Assembly: GCA_022592435.1 (NCBI GenBank)
Contig: JABYQS010000006.1
Span: 310,001-374,000, forward strand
Direction of reading: 5' to 3'
Source of the DNA: Cerioporus squamosus
Taxonomy: Eukaryota; Basidiomycota; Agaricomycetes; Polyporales; Polyporaceae
DNA length: 64,000 bases
How positions within the stretch are numbered: the stretch's first letter is position 1; the number at the start of each line of letters is the position of its first letter. A model generated the notes under the pieces. The model was given only the letters and a program-made list of their open reading frames with translations. It had not been told where the DNA came from and did no database searches. Both the position numbers and the translations under genes were made by a program. Positions 22,224 through 33,259 of the stretch are shown piece after piece.

Positions 22224-22720
22224 GAACTCGCGAGGATGGACAGCAACAGTGCAGTCGGGGGCCATCCCGACGCCGCGCCCCGCCGCCCGACACCCGTTCA
22301 CGCGGACGAGTCAGACGACGAGTAAAGCCGGGGCCGCGCGTGCAGGGCGAAGACAGGATGTCTACCAGTGGTATTTATTGGTAGTTGGACTGCTTCTGCT
22401 TCTTTGACCGCCGTTGTTCATCCTCACGAGTCACACCGCATCTAGCAGCTGGTAACGACTACATTAGCCACACTGATTATTTCCTGTACGCCGCCCTGCC
22501 CACGGATACCCCCACCCTCGATCCTGCACTGTACCACATACTGTTACATAGTAGCCCCAATCTGCGCTCTCAACTAACAATATCATGCATGTTTTCTCTC
22601 CTACTTGGCAGAAGTATTGATTGTGTACTATCCTGCAAGTGCCCCTAGTACTTCTTCGAAACTCGAAGACGCGTAGCCGCCCATGCATGTAGTATAGCGC
22701 ATTTTAGCGCGCTTGACATC
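22224..22720. other. intergenic between sugar transporter and helicase genes
   Basis: About 500 bases between two plus-strand genes. I see nothing in it beyond the expected terminator and promoter. Confidence 0.5.
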
Positions 22721-24597
22721 ATGCAGTCTCTGGCTTCTCCCATTTCGACGAACTGGGCACGACTCGGACGCCGAGCATGTCGCGCTCAGCAACCTCTGCA
22801 CACCTTTGGCTCGCGATGCTTTCATAAAGGACCGCGCGATACGGTCACAAGCCACCCTCATCCCGACGAATACAGCTTCGAACGGCTCCGCTTGCAACCG
22901 TCAGTCCTCGCGGCCTTGCGCCTCGCGTTTCCTTCCATCAAGCACCCAACACCCATCCAGCACCGATTCATCGACGCGGTACTCAAGGGGAAGGATGTGC
23001 TCCTGAAGGATAAAACTGGGACTGGAAAGTGCGTAGTGGAGCTACTCGTCACGGACGTCCGTTTTTACGTCCGCTTGCAGGTCGTTCGCTCTGGCACTCG
23101 CACTCCTCAGCAAGAAGCGTGGCCCGCCATACAAGAAGGATGGAGACGCCTCGCGGGCCTTGCCTATCACGTCGCTGCTCCTTGTGCCGCACAGGGACCT
23201 CGCCTACCAGTTCTACCACTGGATCGAGCGGATACACCACCACATGACGGAGCGCGAGCCCCTTCCCTCGCTCGCGCAGGTGCTCGTTCGGGACTCTGGG
23301 GCCACGCTGGAGGAGCACCTGGCCCCCATCCACAAGACCCCACCGCACATCCTCATCGGCACGCCGCAAATGGTGCTCGATGTCGTGCAGGCGGACCCGA
23401 AGGCGCTCCCTCTCGATCGGCTGTCGACCGTCGTCGTGGACGAGGTCGACTACCTCATCCCGAGCGTGCCCAACCTGCCGGACAAGTTCCTGATGATGAA
23501 GATCGAGCGGCAGATCAACCGCCACCCTGGCCCGACGCGTCTCCTGCTGAACCACATATACTCGGCGACGAACGCCCGGCGCTCGGCGTACCAGATGGCG
23601 CAGATGCAGGGCCTGAAGGGCGGCGAAGACCACCGGCGGGACGACTCGCGGCGCTCGCCGCAGCTGGTCATGCTGAGCGCGACGCTGCGGAACCACCTGA
23701 AGCGGTTCCTGCTCGCGGACAGCGGCTGGTTCACGAAGGAGCCTGGGATGCTGACGAGGATCACTGGGGATGCATCGGTGCACTACCCGAAGGACCTGAA
23801 GAACTCCTCCGCCGAGAACCACGTCACGTTTGCGCTCGGCGGGAAAGGCATCCAACACCACGTCCTCGTCGTGTCCGCGCAGGGGAACGTCGCGAACATC
23901 GAGGGCGCGGCGCAGGCTCCTGAGCGTAAGCCCGAGGAGGAATCGAAGCCCTCGCCAGGCTCAAGCTCGGCACCGGCTGAGTTGCCTTCACACTCGGTCT
24001 CGCCGGACGTGGAGGAGATAGGTAAGGCGCATGCTGCTCTGAGCCCGCACGCCACCCGCCAGCTGACGCGTGCCCGCAGACGGGCCTTCGCCTTTCAACT
24101 CGGATGCAATGGAAGCTGTCGCGGCGTCCTTCGCGCTGGACGTGCCCTCGGTGGCGCTGCTTGTATTGCCGGCGGACGCGCCCGTGCAGCGGGCGGTCTA
24201 CGATCTGCGCCTGCTGGGGGTCAACGCGCATCCGCTGGACGTCGTCAAGGACGAGAAGGGCAAGACGCATCTGATGCGGCGGGATTTTGAGGCGACGGCC
24301 GAGAACCCGACGCTGCTGGTCGCGACGCTCGCGTCGACACGCGGGCTGGACCTGCCGGAGCTCTCGCACGTATTTATTCTCGGGGTGCTGGACGACGCCG
24401 CGGTGGACTCGTACATGCACGTCGCGGGGCGCGTGGGGCGGTTCGGGCGGGGCGGGAAGGTGATCAGCGTGGTGGCAGACACGCACGAGACGGTGCTGCC
24501 GAACGGACACCGGAAGAAGAGGGACGAGCCCCGGTTGATGTGGACGCTGTTCAAGAAGATGGGCATCAAGCCTGTCAAGTTTGAGCACTTCGACTAG
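22721..24597 (+). CDS. mitochondrial DEAD-box RNA helicase with DEVD motif
   Basis: RNA helicase, probably mitochondrial and similar in layout to the Mrh4 group. The ATG at 22721 gives a presequence with RRACRAQQP and RCFHKGPRD. Motifs in order: Q motif KHPTPIQHRF; motif I KDKTGTGKS, split by the intron starting at 23029; motif Ib-like IGTPQMVLD; motif II DEVD at about 23440 instead of DEAD; motif III as SATLRNHL. In domain 2, motif V is reduced to TLASTRGLDLPEL and motif VI is AGRVGRFGRGG. A Ser/Pro/Glu-rich insertion (about 23910-24020) separates the two RecA domains before the last intron (about 24022-24079). The protein ends PVKFEHFD. Unusual motif spelling is common in this mitochondrial branch, so activity is likely but not shown. 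Confidence 0.88.
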
Positions 24598-25279
24598 GCT
24601 GGAGTGGCAGTACGGATGCGCGGTTCTGTAGCAATGCGCGCCACAATGCATATGGATTTGCTTCCGTTAACCGCGAGGGTGGGACCGCAGCTACGTGGGC
24701 AGTTGAGCTTGTTGGATCGACGGTCAGACGATCGCAGTATGTACAGCGGCGGGTCGTATGTCGGCCTAGTGCTTGCAGCATCCATGCAGTACCTACAGGA
24801 TGACGTTGCGGGGGACGTCACCCTGCGATGAGATCTCATTGAAGCAGACCGGAATCATGATCGGAGGGCAGGCGAGAGGCTCGCACGGAGGCCGGCGGGG
24901 CATGGAAAGCCGCGTCGCATAAGGACACCGAGCGGCGGGGCTGTCGCTGTCTTCCCTCCCGTGTGCTCGACCAGTGTCCGACTCTCCCTCGCCGGACGCG
25001 CTCTGCGAACGGTGCCTGCACTTATCGTCGCAGCGGTTGCGAACGACAACACCGAGTGGAGCAGAAGTAGCAGGGGCTGACACGTGCGTCCGACGGTGCG
25101 CTACTTATCGCAGCTCTCGTGCACGCTCTCCGGAGACACAGGCCGAGTCGGGAGGCTGTCTAGTGCGCCCTCTTCCATCATCTCTTCTATTTATCCCTCC
25201 TTTCACTCTCGTCCCATCTCTCTCTCTCTCCCGCCCTCCCTCCTTCTCTCCGCTCCTTCCCCCATCCTCCAGGCCCCCC
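24598..25279. other. intergenic, promoter of TM7S3/TM198-like gene
   Basis: About 680 bases. The last 150 bases are a long CT-rich tract (TCTCTCTCTC near 25212), typical of strong fungal promoters or 5' UTRs. I see no gene. Confidence 0.5.
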
Positions 25280-28063
25280 ATGCCTGTCCTCCCCCGCCTC
25301 CGGCCAGCCATCCTCTGGTCCGGCCTCCTTCTCGCCCTCCTCCTCGCTGCCCCGGTCATTGGACAGTCGAACAGCGGAACGTCAACGAGCTCTCCATCTC
25401 CCACATCCTCTGCCTCGCTTTCTCTGACGACCAGCTCTACGACCGTTACGACCACCTTCCATTCGGGCAACCGAGACATCACGACCACCACAGTCGTCCC
25501 CACTGTCTTCAATGTCACCGTCACGCCTACCGCATCCGCATCGAAGACGAGCTCCGCTGCAGCCTCCGCGACCTCGACCGCACCGCCGGACTACACCAAG
25601 CTCGATACCCACATTGACGGCGCGTTCGGCGTGCTCGGAGCCCTCCTCATCCTCACCGGCCTTCCGAGTGCATTCTACGGCCACAAGAACCGATGGTCGT
25701 CCTTCTTCCTCGTCGGCTTCTACACCCTCTCCCTTGTCTGTTTCGTCCTGATCCTCCGCTTCGGCGTCCTCCAAGCAATCAACCCTCCGAACAAGACCTT
25801 GCGCGGCCTCTACGTCCTCTCTGCGGGTGTCGCAGGCGTCGCCGGAGGCGGCATTGCCATCTTCTTCTGGAAGGCAGCCAAGTACTTCATCGGGGCGTGG
25901 GGAGGGTTCGCCTTTGCCTTGTGGATTCAGTGCTTCCGGGATGGCGGGCTCATAGGGCCGCTTGGTTACCGCTGGATTATGTACATCGGTACGAGGCCCT
26001 TGTCCATGTCGGTGGTGCTGACAGACTGCTAACCGAGCGTGTGCGTGCGGCGTGTTTCCACAGCCATCTCCGTGGTCGGATTCGTTTTGTGCACCATCCC
26101 GAAGCTCCATTACTATATCATGCTCACGTCCACGGCATTTGTGGGGGCGACGGCGTTCATGCTCGGAGTGGACTGCTTCACGACCGCCGGGCTTAAGGAG
26201 GTGCGTCTGCCATTCTGACTTCCCTCGCGGCAACGTGCTGTTCGCTCAAACCTCGGACCCCAGTTCTACGTGTGGAACATCGGCTTTGACTCGCTCTTCA
26301 CCAAGTATATTCAGCACGGCATCAAGTTCCCCGTCACCCAGGTCATGCAAATCGAGCTGGGCATGATGGGTGCCGTCGCAATCATGGGCATGGCCGTCCA
26401 GTTCCAAATCCTCAAGATCCTCATGCGGAAGATGAAGGAGATCGAGGCCGAGCGCAAGCGACAGGACGAGGCTGCCGAAGCGCGTGCTGCCGAGCGTTTC
26501 CGCGAACTCGAGGCCGAGAAGAGTGAGTGGGAGCGCATGCACCCCGAGCTAGCCAAGCACGGCCGCAAGGACAGCAACCTTTCCGGCATGCCCCTGCTGA
26601 ACAAGGAAGGCTCTCCGACCATGGATCCTGACTCTCCCATGGGCACACCGCGTCCACGCTACCAGTCCGGCCTGTCCGAGTTCCTAGCTGCTCCCACCTC
26701 CGTGGACGACCTCGAACGCGCGGAGCGCAAGAGCCGTCAGACACCCGGCCTACTCCCGGCGCTTGACCTTGGTGATGACGTCGAGGCCAACGTTCCGGAC
26801 AACTTCATCTCTAAGAAGGCGGGTTCGAGTGACTCGAAAAGCTCGAAGCCACTCACGCCTGCTGAGCTCGAGGATCTGAAGAAGCGGGAGGAACTCTTGT
26901 CGGAAATCCAGACGATCCGTAGGTCGATTGATGCGCTGCGTGTCGAGTCACCTCTCCCGAACTCGTCAAGCTCATCGGACTCGCGCCATCCGTCGAACCC
27001 TTCCCGGCCGCTGAGCGTGGATCTCTCTTCGTACCTATCTGCTGCCCCTGCCGCCGCTCATCTTCGTCCTCCTCGAGAGCGTGATCCTCGTGCTCGGGTC
27101 CAGTCCATGGAGCTCTCCACTCTTAGTCGCTCCCCGGATCTTGGTCTCGGTCTCGGTTTCGGCAGCTCAATTGGTCGTCCCACGAGCGCGCCGCTCCGCG
27201 ACGACAACTGGGACACGTACATCCACGAGCGGAAGCTATTCCAACCGCCTTCTGGTGTCACCCCGCCCATCCCGACCACTCCGATGAGCCCGCCGAAGGT
27301 CCCTGTCTCTCCCGCGGTTATGGAAGCATTGAAGGACCGACAGCGGCGCGAGAGCGCGTTGTCGGGCCACGCAGTGGATACCGCTTCTGCAGACGAGGAC
27401 GTGCCACTTGCCGCGCGCCCCCAGCACCGGAAGGCGGCTTCCCAGGGCGGCAACATCCCTGTCACCATCCTCCCTCCCAAGCGCCCTATTGCCCAACCCA
27501 CTCCGAAAGCCGCCGACTCTGCCTCGCGCGTGAAGACGTTCGAGGAACTCGTCGAGCGCCATCGCGAAAAGCTGCACGAGCTTCAGGCGCCGCTGACCCA
27601 GGCGGAGAAGGAGCAGGCCGACATCTCTGCGGCGCGCAATCGTTGGGAGCGTGCGAAGAACTCCGAGAAGCAGGCCGTGGCGAAGCGGCAGGCGGAGAAG
27701 GAGCAGGCTCTCAAGGAAAAGGAGCGGGTACGGAAGTCGGGCGAGAGCGCTGGCCTCGGCAAGCGCACCGCGTCGGGCAGTGGCGGCGAGGACGACAGGA
27801 GAGGCCACCGGCGGTCGCTGAGCGCCGATATCCTCGCGAACGTCCCGGGAGCGTCGACCTCGTCGCGGCGCATGTCGACGTTGAAGGTGGAAGACTGGCA
27901 ACGACACCAGGTCGATCCCGATGCGGCTCCGCCCCGGCCTTCGCACGACCGTCGTGGCTCGTCGAGCATGTCGAGACGGATGTCCGGCGTCCCGTTCCCT
28001 GAGGCCTCTCGGGAGCGGGATCGGCGGCGGATGTCTGGGCCGTTGCGCGACCCCGTCAGCTGA
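25280..28063 (+). CDS. TM7S3/TM198-like multi-pass membrane protein with long cytoplasmic tail
   Basis: Function unknown; fungal proteins of this layout carry the DUF4203 (TM7S3/TM198-like) domain. The ATG at 25280 gives a signal peptide (PAILWSGLLLALLLAAPVIG), then a Ser/Thr-rich luminal stalk. About seven hydrophobic segments follow, beginning at IDGAFGVLGALLILTGLPSAF and ending at VTQVMQIELGMMGAVAIMGM. Introns at about 25989-26063 and 26202-26263 interrupt the membrane part. After the last membrane helix comes a charged coiled coil (MRKMKEIEAERKRQDEAAEA), then some 450 residues rich in Ser, Pro and Arg with a second coiled coil (about 27550-27740). This tail is likely a cytoplasmic, phosphorylated region. 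The total is about 880 residues. The membrane domain assignment is good; the role is not known. Confidence 0.85.
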
Positions 28064-28140
28064 AGTCTTGAAGTGGAAGACAGCTGCTCGGAGTCAGCTA
28101 AATACTGTACTGGCGCACAGTCGGGTGAGATTATGGGACA

Positions 28141-28206
28141 GCCTGAGTTAATGTGTACCACCACCGCCTTACCACCACCACCACCACCACCGCCGCCGCG
28201 GCGCCC
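28141..28206. repeat. CCACCA-type simple repeat
   Basis: Imperfect run of ACC/CCG triplets (about 28157-28205) just downstream of the membrane protein gene. Microsatellite-like, with no coding role visible. Confidence 0.6.
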
Positions 28207-28824
28207 GTGAATCCTCAGCATCCGTAGCGACCACCGCTGGACTGAACTGTATGCGCATCTTGGCGCTCCCTTCTATATCCCGTAGTTAAGTAGCTCTCGT
28301 CATCATCACCTGCAATTTTTGGCTTGTTTTCGTTTCATGCATCCCCCCTTCATACGTAGTACTACTGCCTCTCGCGCATGTTTGGACACTCATTTCGGAC
28401 TTGGACTTCGCATTATCATACACTTCATGTTGGCACGATAATCTCGTACAATCGACATCCTGGACTGGATTGGACACTAGTGCTGTTGGACTTGCAATTG
28501 GGAGCCCCGCCACTTAAGTCAGACGTACGGTATCGGACGCCACCACGGCGAGAGCGGCGGGACACAAACGCCGTTTCATTGTCAGCACTGGAGTTGTATG
28601 AACAAACTGTTCTACTCCTGACAATGCCATTCTCCTCGAGCGCGAGCGTCTGCCTAGTGCACAACAGAAGATGAGCACTAGTAGGTCCCTCCATGTCGAA
28701 GGTGGCGACCGTCGACAACATCTTCGTTACCGGCGTATTCCTTGACGGCGATTCGACTGTTCCATCTGCCTCATCAAAAGATTGGCAACATCTTCTACAT
28801 CTATCAAGGAAGGGCGACATTGAG

Positions 28825-29126
28825 CTACGCGAATAAAGGATATGGATGGATGATGAATGGCGCACCCGATAGCGGCGTATCCGGATCCACAATCTCATCT
28901 GACGCGATCGTGCTCTGAGACGTCATGGCAGAAGAGGTCGAGTTCCGCCTCTTATCCTGAGCGAACTTCTTGACTTTGCGCACAAGCAGGGTCTGCAGCT
29001 GCACCGACAACTCCGTGCGGACGTCTCTATTGACGTCCTTGTCATCGATCGTGGGGCATCGCCACGGGTAGGCTCGCTTGCCAGCCTCTAGTTCCTCGTC
29101 CCTCAGAATAGAGGCTGGTACTACGT
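28825..29126 (-). pseudogene. fragment resembling the C-terminal tail of an OTT_1508-like deaminase
   Basis: An open minus-strand stretch reads YVVPASILRDEELEAGKRA, then YPWRCPTIDDKDVN and VRTELSVQLQTLLVRKVKKF, ending PYPLFA at 28825. The block G-K-x-x-Y-P-W-x-x-P followed by an amphipathic helix resembles the end of fungal OTT_1508-like deaminases, which also occur at 38.7 kb in this window on the same strand. No HxE or CxxC deaminase core is visible upstream; the frame is lost at a run of eight C on the coding strand (29131-29138). Most likely a gene remnant, or the last exon of a gene whose upstream part I cannot resolve. The resemblance was judged by eye only. Confidence 0.3.
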
Positions 29127-30660
29127 AGCAGGGGGGGGTCGCAGACGCCCCCCGTGGGAAACTCTTCTCTGGCTCTTGGTCTCTCGCCTACAACATGCGC
29201 CCACCGTTATTCCCGAGAAAAATACGCACTCCAGAGCTTGTCTCTCTGACAACTTTCGTTTCCAATATGAACAGCTCGGAGGATCAGGACATGAGGTGTG
29301 CGCAGATGCAGGACGTGGAACTTGGAAGCGCCTGAGGTTCGAAGTCCGACACACTGCAGGGGACACATCCTTTCCGCCCTGGGGAAATGCTGGGGAAATG
29401 CTGGGGAAATGGTAACGTTGCTGAATCTCATGAGATCAGATAAGTTACCTTTCTGAGACAGTAAGCCTTGAAGGAAAGTCTCATTTAGGGAGCTTTGGAG
29501 GGCTAATTCCTGGCCACGAGAAGTGGACAGGTCTTGGAGGGAGTAATTGCAAGGTCTGTAGGGGTGGGAGAGTGGGGTCTCGCGTGGTTTGGTGTTTCAG
29601 ACGGTCATGCAGGGTATATGTTTCCCACAGGGACTTCTCTTTGGAAGCAACACTCCCGTAAATGGTTATCGAAGACCACCAGCCGAGCGCAATGCGGCAG
29701 TCAGAAGCCAAACACGCCCGAGCATGACGCCTCCGGCGCAGCTCCGGCGTGCATCTGAGAAGTAGAGCTGCGAGGAGGTTGATTAACAGTCCCCCGGCTA
29801 GCTGACTTAAGCGGCATTCTGGTCTCCAGCCGACGGCAAGCAGAGGGTCCGTGCGCCGGCGGAGGACCCCAATAGACGGGCGCGGGGATGGCGCTGGACA
29901 GGAGGAGGAGCGCAGACATGGTCGGGATGGTTGCGGGACACGGTAAATGAGTATTATCCCCGTAGCACAATTAATTGACATGTACACTGGCAGATGCAAG
30001 TGAGGGTCGCTCTGGATCCTGTTCGAGCAAAGGCGTTGAGTAGCTCGGACGGGATCCAGCCTGGCGAATTGACGCGTGTACATGTGCTAATGGAGAGATC
30101 TCCCTTGCCAAAACGAGAGTGACGCATGCTTACCTGGAGATGCCTCCTCCTCCTCCTCCTCAATGCACTCTCCAAAGGATCGTCTTCTGACGGGATTTGG
30201 CGGTGTCGGCGTGGCGGTAGACAAAGTCCAGCGATGACACGTATAGCGTGGGTGCAGGCAGCGGTGAAGAGCAGACGGCCATCGCCCCAGTACGCGACCG
30301 CCGACTGTACGCGACCGACCAGCGCTTACAATGGGCCGCCGTAGTGGTTGCTGCTGCACATGCCGTTGAGACTGCAAAGTTCACACGTGGACTGCAAATC
30401 CGGGACCTCGCAGCCCGCTGCGAGGCGCTCTCCTCTCGCAGGTCCTCCCGCCATCCCGCTGCCGCAGCCCTCGAGCGGGCCCACATTTGCAGTCTCTCGG
30501 ATTTTCAGTCCCTCGGATCCCGCCCTACCCGCATTCTATCCACCATGTTTCTCAGGCTCATCCGCTCCCTGCCAGTACTTATGCCCGTCAACTCCTCCCT
30601 CTCCCGTTAACCTCGCTCCCCATCTTCTCCTCCACCCACTGTAAGCTTGCCGTCATTGAC

Positions 30661-33200
30661 ATGGGAGTAAGAGATCTGTGGAAGGTAAACCCAACTACGT
30701 GAGCATCCATGGCTACTTCTGACACAATGACAACTTCAGCTCGTTGAAAGCGCCTCGGAAACGTGGTCGCTACGCACCTTGACAATACAAGAGGGGTTCG
30801 AGGGTGCTCGCCCCGAGCGGCTGTATTACCTCGGTATCGATGTCAGGTGAGTACGCATAGTATTATTACCTAGTTATTTGTTGTACGGTCGCTCAATGAA
30901 TGCGCAGTATGTGGATGCAAGCGATGATGCACAAGTTCTCCACTGGTCACGCGCAGAGCGGCGAACAACCCGAGTTGTGCGCCCTATTCTACCGCCTTGC
31001 TATGCTCGCAGAAAGACCCATCCACGCCGTGTTCGTCGTCGACGGCCCTCAACGCCCCGCCTACAAGAGGGGCAAGAAGGTCCGGACCCCTCCGCTGTGG
31101 TTAACCGGTGGTTTGCGACGTCTCGTTGAGGCGTTTGGGTTCGCGTGGCTCGAGGTATGCAATATCGAATTCACTTGTGACATCCGTTCTCACAGATGCC
31201 CTCAGGCTGCTGGTGAGGCCGAGGCTGAGCTCGCCAGATTGAGTTTGCTTGGTCTTATCGACGCGGTAATGACCGATGACAGCGATACTCTGATCTTTGG
31301 TGCTGCTGTCATCATCCGCAAGTAAGTCGTCTTTCCCATTCTATTCTGGGCTAGTTCTCACTTAACCTACTCAGTCCCAGTTTCAAGCGAACGGGATCCG
31401 ATGAGGTCAAGGTCTACTGCAAGAGCAGAGTCCTTGAGAAGACCGGGTTGTCTCCCGACGACCTGTTCCTCTATGGGCTGCTCGTAGGATGTGACTATGA
31501 CAAGGTACGTCTTCTGTATATGGTCATTTTGTCATTTCATCTAACCTTTGTTCACGTTCAGGATGGACTCCGCAACTGTGGGCCACGAGTTGCAGCAGGT
31601 CTGATCTGATACAGCCTTGGGCGCGCCCTTCGGCGGGCGCTCGACACTTACGACGACCAGGAGCTTGTCACCTACCTTCGAGGCTGGCGTGAGCAGCTCC
31701 GGGATCGTCTTCGCGACGATCCGTTCAAGCATATCGGCCGCAAGAGCCTGAAGCTCGCCGCGAACTTCCCTGCCACCTTCCTGAAGATACAGGCTGCAAG
31801 ATGTCTTGGCTCTCCAGCTGTTCTCTCACCCTCCGCCTAAAACGCCGTCCTCCAGCCGCAGTCGATCAACTTCACGGAGCTCGGGGCTACCTGCAAGCTG
31901 TTCTTCGGATGGGGGAATGCAGCCGAAATAATGAAGATGTTCCGGTCCGCGCTCTGGTCCGATGAGGTCACACGCATGCTGGTTAGCGAGGGCCTGACCC
32001 GCGAAGGCATCTCATCCAGGGTAAGTCAGCATACTCTCATTCCTACCATCCTCTGGAGTCTGACATACCTACAGGTCAATCAAGCGCGTTCTTTGCTCGA
32101 GCTGTTGTTCAAATCTGTCGGAAACACACCGGCGTTTGGCTATGCGATGTGCCGCCTCGAGGTTACCGACAACGGTCTCAGCGACAAAGCCAGGGAGGCA
32201 TTGCAAGGTCTCAGGCCATACCCTTTCACGGCGACAACGTCCGAGGAGGAGGTATTTCGGAAGAGCAAGGAGCCACTCATCATACGGGTCCCAGCACTCC
32301 TCCTCGAACGCGCTCGTCCATGGCTCATCACACCGGCCTACAAGACAGAAGGATACAACTACGGCCGGGTGGACGGGGTTCGTCGGTCGCGCGATGATGT
32401 GGTATGTCGTGTTGCCCTACCGTGCCGAATGTTACGCTCACGCTTTGTTTCAGAACACCGTATCACCGTCGTCGTCGACAAAGCATGCCACCCCAGCGAA
32501 GAAGATGCGGCTGCCGCAGGGATGTGCAGGCGTGCAGGACGCAGCCGACATGAGTTCGGCTTTGGACTTGTCGTGCTGCTCACCGTCGCTGCACGCAGGT
32601 TCATCGTCATCGTGCAATTGCGCGTCCATGCCGTCTTCCGCAACCACATCATCTTCGTGTGCCACTGCAACCGCGTTGACTTCGCGCGCCACCACGGCCA
32701 CACCGACTTCCGCGACCACGCCGACTTCGCGCGCCACCACGGCCACACCGACTTCCGCGACCGTGCTGTCTTCGCGCACCACCGCGACTACGCTGTCTTT
32801 GCATGCCACAGCAACCACACTGTCTTCCGCGACCACGCCATCGTCATGTGCCTCCGTGTCTGCATCGTCTTCGCACGCCACCGTGACCTCACCTACGCTG
32901 TGCAGCACCTCATCTCAGTCGTCATCGCACGCCTCCCCATCCGTGTCGTCTCCGCGCGCCAGTGCAACCTCGTCTTCACTGTGCAGCACCTCGTCTCGGT
33001 TGTCAGACACCTCGTCTCGATCGTTATACACCTTGTCTCGGTCGTCATCGTGCACCGTCGTGCCTGCATCCCCCTTCCAGATCCCGCATGTTCTGGAGGA
33101 TGTAATCATTGACCTTACTATCCCTGAGACTCGCCCGTGTCGTGCTCGTAAACTGGCTATCTATAACACTGACGATATCATCGATCTTACTGTAGATTAG
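30661..33200 (+). CDS. XPG/GEN1-like structure-specific nuclease (PIN-like) with SUMO-interacting tail, probably disrupted
   Basis: FEN1/XPG/GEN1-family 5' nuclease. The ATG at 30661 gives the N-region start MGVRDLWKLVESAS. Acidic active-site blocks are LGIDVS, VFVVDGPQRPAYKRGKK, AAGEAEAELARL and VMTDDSDTLIFGA. The helix-hairpin region is GCDYDKDGLRNCGPRVAAGL. A GEN1-like part follows (SINFTELGATCKLFFGWGN, TPAYKTEGYNYGRVDG). The last exon (from about 32452) is a Ser/Thr/Ala-rich tail of about 200 residues with two perfect SUMO-interacting motifs (VIIDLT, IIDLT) before the stop at 33200. Breaks: an in-frame TGA at 31607-31609 just after the hairpin, then a frame conflict around 31785-31860 with a TAA at 31838. 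No intron removes them cleanly. XPG-I/PIN-like proteins of this kind are strongly multi-copy in Agaricomycetes. It converges on the recombinase gene with a 60-base gap. Confidence 0.8.
32678..32765 (+). repeat. 45-bp tandem repeat in nuclease tail
   Basis: A 45-base unit is present about 1.9 times, starting at 32678 and 32723. It encodes the 15-residue unit TSRATTATPTSATTP in the nuclease tail. It keeps the reading frame and so could expand or contract without breaking the gene. Confidence 0.75.
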
Positions 33201-33259
33201 TGTATATGTCGTATAGCTTTCTTGTCATTCTGATGCTCAATGTAACATATATTTCTTGG

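Larger units (their letters stand above)
28064..30660. other. 2.6-kb gene-poor stretch at the left edge of the accessory island
   Basis: The stretch holds the simple repeat at 28141-28206, a deaminase-tail-like fragment at 28825-29126 (minus) and three tandem copies of an 11-base unit (GGGGAAATGCT) at about 29382-29411. Otherwise I see no convincing gene. Open frames on both strands in 29480-30640 have no codon bias or family resemblance. The last 100 bases before 30661 should be the nuclease promoter. Confidence 0.4.

Noticed and set aside
23824..24651. 275-codon open frame on the minus strand opposite the helicase
   Set aside because: Antisense shadow of GC-rich coding sequence; low-complexity Arg/His/Pro composition and no family resemblance.
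25382..26233. 283-codon open frame on the minus strand opposite the membrane protein gene
   Set aside because: Antisense to clear membrane-helix coding sequence; composition is that of reversed GC-rich codons.
28141..28206. CCACCA run as part of a CRISPR or other ordered array
   Set aside because: Simple microsatellite without spacers; no CRISPR structure anywhere in this eukaryotic window.
31599..31614. 16-base GT...AG segment covering the TGA in the nuclease as an intron
   Set aside because: Far too short for a spliceosomal intron.
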